A stretch of 45,795 nucleotides of DNA from Sphingobacterium sp. (GCA_031277685.1 JAITLV010000053.1:1-45795), one strand, 5' to 3'. Numbered from the stretch's first letter, positions 15,832-25,179 are shown. Made by a program: numbers and translations. Notes: generated by a model not told the origin, from the sequence alone.

Positions 15832-16992
15832 CTCTAATGCTTGTAAGATATCATTGATAATATCCTCCTGATCCTCCAGGCCGACCGACAATCGGATACT
15901 ACCTGGTTGAATACCTAAGTTTAGGCGTTCATCTTCCGATAATTTGGAGTGTGTCGTGGATGCAGGATGTGTCGCGATTGACCTTGAATCCCCTAGGTTG
16001 GAGGTATATAAAATCATTTCCAGTTGGTCGACGAAAGCTTTCGCCCGTTCAAAGCCGCCTTTGACAACGAGTGTAACAATACCACCACCTGCTTTCATCT
16101 GCTTTTTAGCTAGCTCATATTGTGGATGGCTTGGCAAGAAAGGATATTTTACATCTTCAATCTCCGGATGATTTTCCAATGCTTGCGCCAGTGCAAGTGC
16201 ATTTGAGCAATGACGATCCATGCGGATACCCAGGGTATCCAAACTTTTGGAAATAATCCAGGCATTAAATGGTGACAATGCTGGGCCGGTGTGACGGATA
16301 AAAAACATCAATTTGTCGATCAATTCCTGTTTCCCGACAACAATACCACCCAAGACACGTCCCTGACCGTCCATATATTTGGTTGCCGAATGGATAACCA
16401 GATCAAACCCGTACTGAATCGGTTTCTGAAGATAAGGTGTTGCAAAACAGTTGTCGATCGAAAGAATGATATTCGGATATTTTTCTTTGAATTTGCCCAA
16501 CCATTCCAAGTCGACTAATTCAAGACCCGGATTGGACGGTGATTCCAAAAATATAATTTTGGTGTTAGGCTGTATAGCCTTTTCCCATTCCTCAGGGTTT
16601 GCCGCATCGACATAGGTTGTTGTCACTCCCCAACGTGGGAAAAGTTCCGTAAATAGTTGATGGGTAGATCCAAATATCGCCCGTGAAGAAACGATATGAT
16701 CTCCACTTTCAATAATGGCAGCAAAGGAAGCGAATACTGCCGCCATGCCCGACGCAAATGATAAACCAGCCTCAGCACCTTCCATAATACAGACCTTGTT
16801 GATAAACTCGGAGGTATTGGGGTTCGCATAGCGAGAATAAATCATTGCATCTTCTTCGCCAGCAAAGACCGCCCGACCTTGTTCAGCGCTGTCGAAGATA
16901 AAACTCGATGTGAGGTATAAGGGAGTCGAATGTTCGCGAAGTGCAGAACGATCGACCTGTTCACGTATGATTTTAGATTGATCTTTTTTCAT
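15820..16992 (-). CDS. metZ: O-succinylhomoserine sulfhydrylase-type PLP enzyme
   Basis: This 390-residue member of the Cys/Met-metabolism PLP family probably makes homocysteine from an activated homoserine and sulfide, a step of methionine synthesis. The PLP lysine is K205 in HSATKYMDGQGRVLGG, a motif typical of the MetZ branch rather than of cystathionine lyases. YSRYANPN, FASGMAA, SIDNCFATP and the C-terminal SIRLSVGLED motif are intact. Cystathionine gamma-synthase or an acetylhomoserine preference cannot be excluded. The ATG at 16990-16992 is preceded 6 nt upstream by TAACTTTA, a near-perfect -7 element, so the message may be leaderless. It is convergent with tpx and divergent from a small lipoprotein gene. 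Confidence 0.88.
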   Translation of the reverse strand: MKKDQSKIIREQVDRSALREHSTPLYLTSSFIFDSAEQGRAVFAGEEDAMIYSRYANPNTSEFINKVCIMEGAEAGLSFASGMAAVFASFAAIIESGDHIVSSRAIFGSTHQLFTELFPRWGVTTTYVDAANPEEWEKAIQPNTKIIFLESPSNPGLELVDLEWLGKFKEKYPNIILSIDNCFATPYLQKPIQYGFDLVIHSATKYMDGQGRVLGGIVVGKQELIDKLMFFIRHTGPALSPFNAWIISKSLDTLGIRMDRHCSNALALAQALENHPEIEDVKYPFLPSHPQYELAKKQMKAGGGIVTLVVKGGFERAKAFVDQLEMILYTSNLGDSRSIATHPASTTHSKLSEDERLNLGIQPGSIRLSVGLEDQEDIINDILQALEKTK

Positions 16993-16998
16993 GATGTG

Positions 16999-17006
16999 TA
17001 AAGTTA
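16999..17006 (-). promoter_or_regulatory. Probable -7 element of metZ
   Basis: The minus strand reads TAACTTTA, which matches TAnnTTTG except for the last base. It ends 6 nt before the metZ ATG. No clear -33 box was seen. Confidence 0.4.
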
Positions 17007-17056
17007 CGAGATGAAATTTTTAAATTCGTATAATTCGCAATGAAATGCCCTATTTT

Positions 17057-17791
17057 ATGAAAAAAATATATTTGTTTTATTTCCTTGGAATCTTCCTCTT
17101 TGTTTCCTGTTCAAAAGATGAAGAAATGAATTTAGGCCAGGGGATTAGGGAAATTCCGATTTATTATTTGGAGTTACCCATAATTCCTATCCCTACAGTA
17201 AACGAAATAAAGTTGAGTTATAAGGGACGACAACTGACCCGCATTATTGGTGGATTTGCATTTATGCCTAGCGCTGGTGTACCCAGAACAGTTTTTACAG
17301 ATAATGTTTATTGGGATGTTGTTGTAAAAGGAAATCGAGTAACGCTAGAAAAGAAGAGTTCTGATAAGGCGATCACCTTTTCAGATAGACAAGAACTGCA
17401 CTATCAGGGAAATAAAATCGTTGAACGAAAAATTTTCGAAAATACCAATACGCCCATAATCCACAGGTATGAATATAATGATGATTTATTGAAAGAAGAG
17501 CAAATGTTTAGGGACAGTCAGTTCTTATCCAGCAGGACATTTTATTATAATACAGCAGGAAATCTGGATAGTTTGGTTGTCAGTCATGGGGTTTACACAC
17601 ATAAGTCTGTTGAGATATTTAGTGACTATGATCAAAAGCCGAATAAAATAAAAGGGCTCATGGTGTTGGAAGAACTTTTACCAAGAGCGCTTTCTAAAAA
17701 TAATTACCTAAAAAAGTCGGTCATATCTATTGCTGAATCTGGCGAGCGGGTGCTAAGAGAAGAACGGACATGGGGACCACAGCTTTTTTAA
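17057..17791 (+). CDS. Hypothetical lipoprotein
   Basis: From the ATG at 17057 the protein has 244 residues and a good lipoprotein signal (MKKIYLFYFLGIFLFVSC, C18, followed by SKDEE, an acidic stretch of the kind that exports Bacteroidota lipoproteins to the surface). An ATG 12 nt upstream is in frame but would add MPYF before the signal. The middle part has tyrosine-containing strands such as HRYEYNDD and RTFYYNTAGNLDSL that recall YD-repeat or RHS-like beta hairpins. No enzyme motif was recognised. It is divergent from metZ at 64 bp and convergent with the META-domain gene. The function is unknown. Confidence 0.8.
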   Translation: MKKIYLFYFLGIFLFVSCSKDEEMNLGQGIREIPIYYLELPIIPIPTVNEIKLSYKGRQLTRIIGGFAFMPSAGVPRTVFTDNVYWDVVVKGNRVTLEKKSSDKAITFSDRQELHYQGNKIVERKIFENTNTPIIHRYEYNDDLLKEEQMFRDSQFLSSRTFYYNTAGNLDSLVVSHGVYTHKSVEIFSDYDQKPNKIKGLMVLEELLPRALSKNNYLKKSVISIAESGERVLREERTWGPQLF

Positions 17792-17913
17792 TAACCTCGC
17801 ATCGTGTTTCACTGGAGAAGACTAACCAAAAAGTAAAATCAGTTGTAGATTGGATCGTTAAAGAAGAAATTATAAGAGGTATAGGTAACATTAACGGAAA
17901 AAGGGATGTCTAA
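17770..17913 (+). other. Short frame, possible relic of a LysR-type regulator C-terminus
   Basis: A 47-codon frame begins inside the last codons of the lipoprotein gene and runs on through the gap. Its translation has the look of coding sequence: FLITSHRVSLEK, then NQKVKSVVDWIVKEE, a pattern similar to the end of LysR-family effector domains. There is no room for the rest of such a gene. It may be a fragment left by deletion or may be chance. Confidence 0.2.
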
Positions 17914-17927
17914 TGATCATCCCTTTT
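17899..17927. terminator. Bidirectional terminator between lipoprotein and META genes
   Basis: A 10-bp stem (AAAAGGGATG at 17899-17908 with CATCCCTTTT at 17918-17927) has a 9-nt loop and T-rich flanks on both sides. It lies between two convergent genes. Confidence 0.7.
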
Positions 17928-17950
17928 CTCTCTTTTCAATGGATAAAATC

Positions 17951-18439
17951 TTATTTTTTTACAAATTGCATCACGACAATATCACCAGAAATAAATGTTA
18001 ACTCATTATCCCGGACATCAAAGTTTGTTGTTGATTTTAAGCCATTCATAAATTCATTGTAAGCAGCATTTTCACAATGCATCATAGTCGATACAAGCTT
18101 GTCCCCAATTTTAATGGAGTTGCTTTTTTCACTTTCGTAAGTACCGCCGATACCATTACAACCATTGTTACCTTCTACTTTATGGTCTTTGCTTGTGAAT
18201 GTCAATGTCGGAACTTTGTCTTTGAACAGGTCTTTAAGCCCTTTTCCTGCTGTTTCAGGCGTAGTAAGCGATTTAAGTTCCCAAGTTCCCTCCAAAGAAG
18301 CATTATCTACTACACTTGGTTTTTGAACCGTGGTTGCGGTATCACCAGTTCCTGTTGCTTCAGATTTTTTTCCTGTTGTGTTACATGCGACAGTTGAAAA
18401 TGCCAAAGCAGCTGCTAAAATCATTAAATTTACTTTCAT
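17951..18439 (-). CDS. META-domain lipoprotein (HslJ-like)
   Basis: The protein has 162 residues from the chosen ATG at 18439, with a lipoprotein signal ending STVAC, a low-complexity linker of Thr, Gly and Ser, and a META domain (about residues 50-162). The META signature is visible: LEGTWELKS, PTLTF, NNGCNGIGGTY and a STMMHCEN segment that corresponds to the conserved TxMAC. META domains occur in HslJ, linked to novobiocin resistance and heat-shock response, and in many envelope proteins; no precise function can be assigned. Two other in-frame ATGs lie 6 and 39 nt upstream. The one used gives the most compact signal peptide. Confidence 0.85.
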   Translation of the reverse strand: MKVNLMILAAALAFSTVACNTTGKKSEATGTGDTATTVQKPSVVDNASLEGTWELKSLTTPETAGKGLKDLFKDKVPTLTFTSKDHKVEGNNGCNGIGGTYESEKSNSIKIGDKLVSTMMHCENAAYNEFMNGLKSTTNFDVRDNELTFISGDIVVMQFVKK

Positions 18440-18478
18440 AATCATTTTAATAATATATAAATATTCCTTTTTCTGCAC

Positions 18479-18854
18479 TACAACTTATAATTATCATGCC
18501 AATCTTATTCCAATGACATTCAAATCCCTTTTGCTGTACAGCTAACTTCTTTATCCTCTATTAATAATGAATTTGTGTTTTTTGTTTGCGTTCTGTTGAT
18601 GAAATAAAATGATTTTATAGCAATCATACTAAAAAAAGAACAAGGATCATGTTGCTCGTCATGATTCTACAGTTGTCAGGGAATGTTCAATATCAATCGA
18701 TTGATATGATCCGATAAGGCCTGTTCTTCGAAATGGAATACATTCTACTGATTTTTTTAGCATATTTCGGTACGCAAATGTTACATGGATAATTTCTAAA
18801 ACTTCTTATATTAGGACTTTACAACCTAATTTTCTAGTACTTATAATAAAGAAT
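18479..18854. other. Intergenic region before the fucosidase unit
   Basis: This stretch of about 375 bp between the divergent META and GH29 genes is AT-rich and has no open frame that looks coding. It should hold the promoter and probably the AraC-type regulator site of the fucosidase unit. I found no convincing TAnnTTTG element or strong repeat in it. Confidence 0.4.
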
Positions 18855-20738
18855 ATGTTCACAATCTTGTTATCCTCCCTCTTACTTTCTAGTGGTACGG
18901 TCGCCAAGCCGGATACCTTAAAGCCTTATGGTGCTTTACCGACTGAACGTCAATTAAAATGGCAGGAGATGGAAACTTACTGCTTGATCCATTATACACC
19001 AACGACTTTCCAAAACAAGGAGTGGGGCTACGGTGATGCTCAACCCACTTTATTTAATCCTTCAGCATTTAATGCAAATCAAATTGCCAAGGCCGCAGCA
19101 GATGGCGGGTTCAAGGGCTTGATCAGTGTAGCAAAACATCACGATGGTTTTTGTTTATGGCCGACAAAGACAACTTCCTACAGCATTGCATCTTCACCCT
19201 GGAAAAATGGGAAGGGCGATATGGTGAAAGAATTTATGGAAGCTACACATCGCAATGGAATGAAATTCGGCGTCTATTTATCAGCATGGGATCGTCATGA
19301 TGAGCACTACGGTACACCGGCTTATGCGGATGCCTATAGACAGCAGTTGACTGAATTGATGAGCAACTATGGCCCGTTGTTTACGTCCTGGCACGATGGG
19401 GCTAACGGTGGGGATGGTTATTACGGTGGACATGAGGGGAAACGGATCATTGATCGGACAACTTATTATGAATGGCATGAGAAAACTTGGCCTATAGTAC
19501 GAAAACTACAACCTAATGCCGTTATTTTCTCGGATATTGGCCCTGATATGCGCTGGGTCGGTAATGAACATGGTTTTGCAGCTGAAACTTCGTGGGCCAC
19601 ATTTACTCCAATAGGCCTAAATGGAAAAGTCGCTGTACCAGGTGCAACCGAATCGCATAATGCAGAATCAGGTGACCGGAATGGAAAATATTGGATTCCA
19701 GCAGAATGTGATGTGCCCCAACGTCCAGGATGGTTTTATCACCAGGAGCAGGATAGTCGTGTAAAAACACCGAACGAACTGTTTGAAATTTACCTTAAAT
19801 CTGTGGGCAGAGGTGCTTGTATGAACCTTGGTCTAGCACCAATGCCTTCAGGTACACTCCATGAAAATGATGTGAAATCCCTGCAGGCATTCGGTAAAAA
19901 AGTGAAGGAAACTTTCCGTAACAACCTGGCTAAAGGTGCAGCGATTACAGCGTCGAATACCCGTAATGGCGATACCAAAACATATGCCGCAGCATTGATT
20001 ACCGACAATGACCGTTATAGCTATTGGGCAACAGATGATGCGAAAACTTCAGCAACATTGGAAATTAAATTAAAGTCAGCATCGACATTTGACCTTATTC
20101 AGTTACGCGAAAATATCAAATTGGGGCAACGGATTGATAGTGTCGTTATTGAGCAATGGTCTGGTAATTCTTGGAAACCATTGGCTAAAGCGACCAGTAT
20201 CGGTGCAAATCGCTTGATAAAACTAGAACAGCCAACGACAGCATCCCGTTTACGGTTACATATTTATGCTCCTGTAGCAATTACGTTAAGTGACTTTGGG
20301 TTATTCAAGGAATATAATGAATCTTTCGCCTTTGATACAAAAGAGCTTAAAAAGCAGACTGGCTTTAAACTGAAGGCAAACACAGCAAGCAATAGCACCT
20401 ATATTACAGATGGTAATCCGAATACCTTTGCAACTGTCGGAGATCAGGGTGTCCTGGTAATTGAAACCAATGGGGTGGCTTCGGGTATTGGCTTCCTGCC
20501 TCGTCAGGATAAAAATTTCGTTGGTATCCCAACAAAATATACGATTTCGACGAGTATAGATGGTAAAAAATGGACAAGCGTCAAGGAGGGCGAATTCTCC
20601 AATATCAAAGCAAACCCAATTTTACAGCAGGTATTTTTTGAAACAGACAAAAAAGTTAAGTTTATCAAGTTTGAACCAAAACAATTTATTGAGGGAAATG
20701 AGCTAACAATTGCTGAGCTTGAGGTTTATGGGAAATAG
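18855..20738 (+). CDS. GH29 alpha-L-fucosidase with C-terminal discoidin-like domains
   Basis: This 627-residue exported enzyme has a short signal peptide (about residues 1-17). The GH29 catalytic barrel spans about 25-345, with the conserved HHDGFCLW segment and SWHDGANG, where D181 is the expected nucleophile. The rest (about 355-490 and 505-627) looks like two F5/8-type C (CBM32-like) domains that would bind sugar. GH29 enzymes release alpha-linked L-fucose with retention. The acid/base residue and linkage preference cannot be set from sequence alone. The stop codon overlaps the start of the GH95 gene by 11 nt. An AraC-type regulator two genes downstream probably controls the unit. Confidence 0.93.
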   Translation: MFTILLSSLLLSSGTVAKPDTLKPYGALPTERQLKWQEMETYCLIHYTPTTFQNKEWGYGDAQPTLFNPSAFNANQIAKAAADGGFKGLISVAKHHDGFCLWPTKTTSYSIASSPWKNGKGDMVKEFMEATHRNGMKFGVYLSAWDRHDEHYGTPAYADAYRQQLTELMSNYGPLFTSWHDGANGGDGYYGGHEGKRIIDRTTYYEWHEKTWPIVRKLQPNAVIFSDIGPDMRWVGNEHGFAAETSWATFTPIGLNGKVAVPGATESHNAESGDRNGKYWIPAECDVPQRPGWFYHQEQDSRVKTPNELFEIYLKSVGRGACMNLGLAPMPSGTLHENDVKSLQAFGKKVKETFRNNLAKGAAITASNTRNGDTKTYAAALITDNDRYSYWATDDAKTSATLEIKLKSASTFDLIQLRENIKLGQRIDSVVIEQWSGNSWKPLAKATSIGANRLIKLEQPTTASRLRLHIYAPVAITLSDFGLFKEYNESFAFDTKELKKQTGFKLKANTASNSTYITDGNPNTFATVGDQGVLVIETNGVASGIGFLPRQDKNFVGIPTKYTISTSIDGKKWTSVKEGEFSNIKANPILQQVFFETDKKVKFIKFEPKQFIEGNELTIAELEVYGK

Positions 20739-23067
20739 AATTTTGACTTTTTTCGTGGTCTGCATCTGTCAGACCACGCTTTTGTTTGCACAACAAAGTC
20801 CACTTGTTCTATGGTACAATAAGCCCGCTAACATCTGGGAAGAAACTCTGCCTTTGGGTAATGGACGAATCGGTATTATGCCGGATGGAAATCCAACAAA
20901 GGAAAAAATTGTACTCAATGAGATCAGTATGTGGTCTGGAAGTCCAGAGGATCCCAATAACTATACAGCGTATAAAAATGTCGATGCCATCCAGGCTCTA
21001 CTGAAAGCTGGTAAAAATGACGATGCTGAAAAGTTGGTCAATGAAACCTTTGTCACCAAAGGCAAAGGCTCTGGCTTTGGAAATGGCGCAAATGTTCCCT
21101 ATGGCTGTTACCAGTTGTTAGGAGATCTGCTTTTAGACTATAAATTGTCATCTTCTCCAATTGAAGATTATACCAGATCATTGGATTTAGCTACCGCGAC
21201 TGCTCAGACCTCTTTTCGTAGCGGAAATACAAAAATCCAACGGACTTATTACACTTCGTTTGACAAGAATGTGGCTGTTATTGAATTGAATCAAAACAGC
21301 AAAGCGAGGCAGACCGTGGGTATTTCTTTTGAAAGGAAAGAAAATATAGATCGCTACACGCTGTTGGACGATGGTATTCTGGTTGAAGGATCGCTTCCGG
21401 ACGGTAAAGGTGGTAAAAACCTTAAATTTGTCGGTTTGCTAAAAGTACAGGGCAGAAATCTGGCCGTCAATAAGAAAGGTAAGATTTTGGAAGTTTCTGC
21501 ACTTGGTGATCTTTCTATTTATCTGACAGCAACGACATCTTATTACGGATCGGATCCTCTCACTACTGTACAAGCGACCATTGCTGCCATCAAGCCATCT
21601 AATGGTACGAAGATGTACCGCAATCATGTGGATACTTACCAAAAGATTTTTAATCGGGTCGGACTTAATCTCTTTGGAAATCGCGCAAATGACCGCATTC
21701 CGATGAATGAACGCATTGCCAATTTTTATAAAAACCCGATACAGGATCCCGATCTTGCAGTGATTTATTATCAATATGGTCGTTATTTGAATATTTCAAG
21801 TTCAGCACCGAAAAGCATAAATTCACTTCCGCCCAACTTGCAGGGCTTGTGGGCAAATCAGATCAACACACCCTGGAATGGTGACTACCATTTAAATATC
21901 AATGCACAGATGAATCACTGGGGTGTAGAGGTCAACAATCTAAGTGAATATCATACACCTTTTATTGAACTGATAAAACGGATAGCGAAAACTGGTGAGC
22001 AAACCGCAAAAGCCTATTATAATGCGCCGGGATGGGTTGTTTATATGATGACTAATGTCTGGGGATATTCAGCTCCGGGTGAACAAGCTTCCTGGGGAGC
22101 AAGTACAGCGTCAGGTTGGTTGTGCAACCACCTCTGGGAGCACTATCTTTTTACCGGCGACCAAGGATATCTGAAGGAGATCTACCCGATCCTCAAAGGA
22201 GCCGCACAATTTTACGATCATACTTTGGTACAGGATCCAAAAACAGGTTGGTGGGTAACTTCGCCATCCGTGTCACCGGAAAATGCGTTTCGGATGCCCA
22301 ATGGAAAGGTAGCAGCGGTTGTGATGGGCCCGACGATCGACAATCAGATCGTGCGCGAACTGTATCAGGCAGTGATTCAGGCAGATTCTATTCTAGCTAT
22401 CAAAGATAGCTTTGCTGCTAGTTTGAAAGGAAAATTAAAAGAGATTCCCCCGCCGGTAGTGGTCAGTCAATCTGGGCGTGTGATGGAATGGCTCGAAGAT
22501 TATCAGGAGGTTGAACCTAAACACCGCCATGTATCCCATCTCTACGGCTTGTATCCGGCAGCGTTTATTTCGCCACAAACAACTCCCGCTTGGGCTGAGG
22601 CCGCACGCAAGACGTTAGCTATACGGGGTGATGAAGGAACCGGCTGGTCCAGAGCCTGGAAAATCTTGTTTTGGGCAAGATTACAGGATGGCGATCACGC
22701 CTTGGAAATTCTTCGTCAGTTGCTCAAGCCAGCTTTTGCCAGTGAAACAACTTACCAAGGTGTAGGTGCGGGGACTTATCCCAACTTGTTTTGTGCCCAT
22801 CCACCATTTCAGATTGATGGCAACTTTGGTGGTGCAGCAGGTATCGCAGAAATGTTGCTGCAAAGCCATAATGGGTATATTCACCTGTTGCCAGCGCTGC
22901 CGAAAGCTTGGTCCAAGGGTCAGGTCAAAGGACTGAAAGCAAGAGGAAATTACACCGTCGATATGAGCTGGGAAGATGGCAAAATTGTCGCACTTAAAAT
23001 TAAAGGAGGAAAAGGAAATGTTCGCATATTTGAAAACGGAGTCTATAAGGATTATAAAGTTCGTTAG
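20728..23067 (+). CDS. GH95 fucosidase-type glycoside hydrolase
   Basis: From the ATG at 20728 the protein has 779 residues and a signal peptide ending LLFAQQ. GAGG lies 4 nt upstream. Family GH95 (alpha-1,2-L-fucosidase, some members alpha-L-galactosidase) is shown by LPLGNGRIG near the N-terminus, the WNGDYHLNINAQMN segment with the N390-x-N392 pair, SPSVSPENAF with the probable acid E518, and FQIDGNFGGAAGIAEM with D697. These correspond in order and approximate spacing to the catalytic residues of Bifidobacterium AfcA. Together with GH29 it would strip fucose in several linkages from a plant or animal glycan. An in-frame codon 18 nt upstream is less likely because it spoils the signal peptide. 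Confidence 0.93.
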   Translation: MGNRILTFFVVCICQTTLLFAQQSPLVLWYNKPANIWEETLPLGNGRIGIMPDGNPTKEKIVLNEISMWSGSPEDPNNYTAYKNVDAIQALLKAGKNDDAEKLVNETFVTKGKGSGFGNGANVPYGCYQLLGDLLLDYKLSSSPIEDYTRSLDLATATAQTSFRSGNTKIQRTYYTSFDKNVAVIELNQNSKARQTVGISFERKENIDRYTLLDDGILVEGSLPDGKGGKNLKFVGLLKVQGRNLAVNKKGKILEVSALGDLSIYLTATTSYYGSDPLTTVQATIAAIKPSNGTKMYRNHVDTYQKIFNRVGLNLFGNRANDRIPMNERIANFYKNPIQDPDLAVIYYQYGRYLNISSSAPKSINSLPPNLQGLWANQINTPWNGDYHLNINAQMNHWGVEVNNLSEYHTPFIELIKRIAKTGEQTAKAYYNAPGWVVYMMTNVWGYSAPGEQASWGASTASGWLCNHLWEHYLFTGDQGYLKEIYPILKGAAQFYDHTLVQDPKTGWWVTSPSVSPENAFRMPNGKVAAVVMGPTIDNQIVRELYQAVIQADSILAIKDSFAASLKGKLKEIPPPVVVSQSGRVMEWLEDYQEVEPKHRHVSHLYGLYPAAFISPQTTPAWAEAARKTLAIRGDEGTGWSRAWKILFWARLQDGDHALEILRQLLKPAFASETTYQGVGAGTYPNLFCAHPPFQIDGNFGGAAGIAEMLLQSHNGYIHLLPALPKAWSKGQVKGLKARGNYTVDMSWEDGKIVALKIKGGKGNVRIFENGVYKDYKVR

Positions 23068-24253
23068 TTATTTTTGTTTTCTGCTTATTTTTCTAGGAGC
23101 GGCTGCCTGCTCCCAGAAAAAGGACAATACTAAAAAAGAAGAATTGCTGAAAACGTTCTCCTATAAAATAACTGGACAAACGGATGCTGCTGAAGGAAGT
23201 TCGGTGGCACTCATAGATCCGGAAAACAAGATGCAGCAATTTGCAAAGACAAAGGTGGCGAATGGGCAATTTGTCCTGGAAGGGGAGTTGGCAATGACAG
23301 GTTTTTATACGGTCCAGGTCAATGACGGAGCAACTTATACACTATTTCTTGAAGGTAACAGTGATTATGACTTGAAGGAAAATAAAGGGCTGTTTACCCT
23401 GACGACAACATCTGATAATGCGATGGATTTTCTCCAATTTACAGCAAAGTATCGCCAGCGTGAAAAGGATGAAAAATTGAAAACGGAAAATAGAAGAAAT
23501 AGAATTGGGACATTAAACGGTCAACTCGCAGACATGGCGGCACGGAACGATGGATCCTACGAAAAAACGATTGACGAAATACAAAGTTTGTCTGCTATTA
23601 AACCCTATGACCTTCGTGATTTATATGCCGATTTTATTCTTGACAGCATGCACCGGTCCTCTTTGGTTCTTCCTTACTTCTTTAAATATGTCTCGATCGA
23701 TCAGGATAATTTTAAAAAGTTTGATGGCGCATTAGAGCGCTTTGATGCTACACTACAAAAACACCCTTATTATAAATTCGCTCGTGAAAAAGTAGATCGA
23801 GTGAGCGATTTTTACCAAAATATGCCAGTCTTTCCCACGATTACACCAATGAATGTCCAGCGTGATTCGTTAAGACTACGTGAATTTTCAAATTCCAAAA
23901 TGCTGATCGTCGCATTTTGGAAAGCATCAAGTAAATACAGTGTTTCTGATGTGACTGTATTGCGCAAAAAGGAGCCAAAGCTAAACGCAATTGGGGTTCG
24001 GGTGATCTACTTTTCCTTAGATAGCGATCAGGATGCCTGGATCAAATCAAGTAACTCCTTGGCCTTGGGGCTCTATAACTATTATTTGAACACAAACGAT
24101 CGGGCAACAATGGAAAATGATTTTGGTATAGACCGTGCACCGAGTTATTTGTGGATCAACCCACAGACATTCAAAATCTTGTCGCTCACAGGTGAAGACC
24201 CTACCTTGCCATCCTTTGTCGGTAAGGTCAAAGAGTTTTTGATGAAAAATTAA
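23018..24253 (+). CDS. Lipoprotein with a thioredoxin-like fold lacking CxxC
   Basis: The ATG at 23018 is preceded by AAAGGAGGA at 23001-23009 and gives 411 residues with a lipoprotein signal ending LGAAAC (C31). Residues about 45-140 look like the DUF4369 beta-domain that precedes TlpA-like thioredoxins in Bacteroidota, and about 280-411 look like the thioredoxin fold, including a late cis-proline-type segment (RAPSYLWINPQ). Where TlpA proteins have WCxxC this protein has FWKASSKYS, so no redox activity is expected. It overlaps the GH95 gene by 50 nt in another frame and is probably translationally coupled. A binding or scaffolding role at the membrane is inference. Confidence 0.8.
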   Translation: MFAYLKTESIRIIKFVSYFCFLLIFLGAAACSQKKDNTKKEELLKTFSYKITGQTDAAEGSSVALIDPENKMQQFAKTKVANGQFVLEGELAMTGFYTVQVNDGATYTLFLEGNSDYDLKENKGLFTLTTTSDNAMDFLQFTAKYRQREKDEKLKTENRRNRIGTLNGQLADMAARNDGSYEKTIDEIQSLSAIKPYDLRDLYADFILDSMHRSSLVLPYFFKYVSIDQDNFKKFDGALERFDATLQKHPYYKFAREKVDRVSDFYQNMPVFPTITPMNVQRDSLRLREFSNSKMLIVAFWKASSKYSVSDVTVLRKKEPKLNAIGVRVIYFSLDSDQDAWIKSSNSLALGLYNYYLNTNDRATMENDFGIDRAPSYLWINPQTFKILSLTGEDPTLPSFVGKVKEFLMKN

Positions 24254-24275
24254 CGATTATTGTCTTAAAAATTGG

Positions 24276-24283
24276 TACATTTG
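24276..24283 (+). promoter_or_regulatory. Possible -7 element of the AraC-type gene
   Basis: TACATTTG is a perfect TAnnTTTG match, 35 nt before the ATG at 24319. It suggests that the regulator has its own promoter besides read-through from the fucosidase genes. Confidence 0.35.
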
Positions 24284-24318
24284 AATTAACGGTTTAATAT
24301 TTGTTATTTCAATAGACG

Positions 24319-25179
24319 ATGAAAGTTGTTCAATTTACAGTTCCGGTAGTTTATCAGGGATCTATTTGCGTGCAGGAGGACATCCTGCCATCTTTCTACA
24401 GTAATTACCATCGACATAAAGAGATTCAATTGACCTACATCATAAAAGGGCGTGGCACCTTTATGATCGGCAACTTTACACACAGTTTTGAAGAAGATGA
24501 GATCTATATCGTCGATGCGGATGAACCACATATGTTTAAAACAGCGGAAGATATCAAAGATGGCATCCATGCTATTCATATTTTCTTTGACTATGAACAT
24601 TTTAAATCTTTTCTGGACTTCCCTGAATTTGATGATGTCAAGTATTTTTTGGAACATATCAATGTCAGTAAGAAGCTGGATGCCGAACATGCTATAGCAC
24701 TAAAAGATAAATTTGTGCAGATCAATACAAGTGCTGGAATAGACCGATTATTATCCTTTGTGAAATTGATCAATTTCTTAAGTAAAAAGGTCGATCAATG
24801 GACTTCTTTATATACAGGTATTCCCCAAAAGAAATTTTCAGATGCTGAAGGCTTACGTATCAATGAAATATTTCAATATACCTTTCAGCATTTCGGCGAT
24901 AAAATCTCCTTGGAGGACATTGCAGCTGTAGCGCACATGACTCCACATGCATTCTGTAAATATTTTAAAAAACATACCCGGAAGACCTACGTTACTTTTT
25001 TGAATGAGATCAGGATCGAACGTGCGTGTAAGATGCTGATTGATGAATCTTCTGAAAGTGTTTCCAATATTGCGTTTAAGACGGGTTTCAATAATGTGGT
25101 CAATTTTAATCGGGTGTTTAAAAAGATTACAAAACACTCTCCAAGTGAATATGTCCAAGAACATCGTATGCGGGATTAA
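24319..25179 (+). CDS. AraC-family transcriptional regulator
   Basis: The 286-residue regulator has an N-terminal cupin-like sensor (about 1-130, with the YHRHKEIQLTYIIKGRG pattern of AraC arabinose-binding-type domains) and a C-terminal double helix-turn-helix (about 185-286) with the AraC signature IAFKTGFNNVVNFNRVFKK followed by SPSEY. It lies 65 bp after the fucosidase and lipoprotein genes on the same strand, so it probably senses a sugar released by them, for example fucose, and regulates the unit. Both the inducer and the direction of control are inference. Confidence 0.92.
   Translation: MKVVQFTVPVVYQGSICVQEDILPSFYSNYHRHKEIQLTYIIKGRGTFMIGNFTHSFEEDEIYIVDADEPHMFKTAEDIKDGIHAIHIFFDYEHFKSFLDFPEFDDVKYFLEHINVSKKLDAEHAIALKDKFVQINTSAGIDRLLSFVKLINFLSKKVDQWTSLYTGIPQKKFSDAEGLRINEIFQYTFQHFGDKISLEDIAAVAHMTPHAFCKYFKKHTRKTYVTFLNEIRIERACKMLIDESSESVSNIAFKTGFNNVVNFNRVFKKITKHSPSEYVQEHRMRD

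Noticed and set aside
24304..24690. 128-codon minus-strand frame opposite to the AraC-type gene
   Set aside because: The plus-strand gene has clear cupin and helix-turn-helix signatures; the antisense frame has none.
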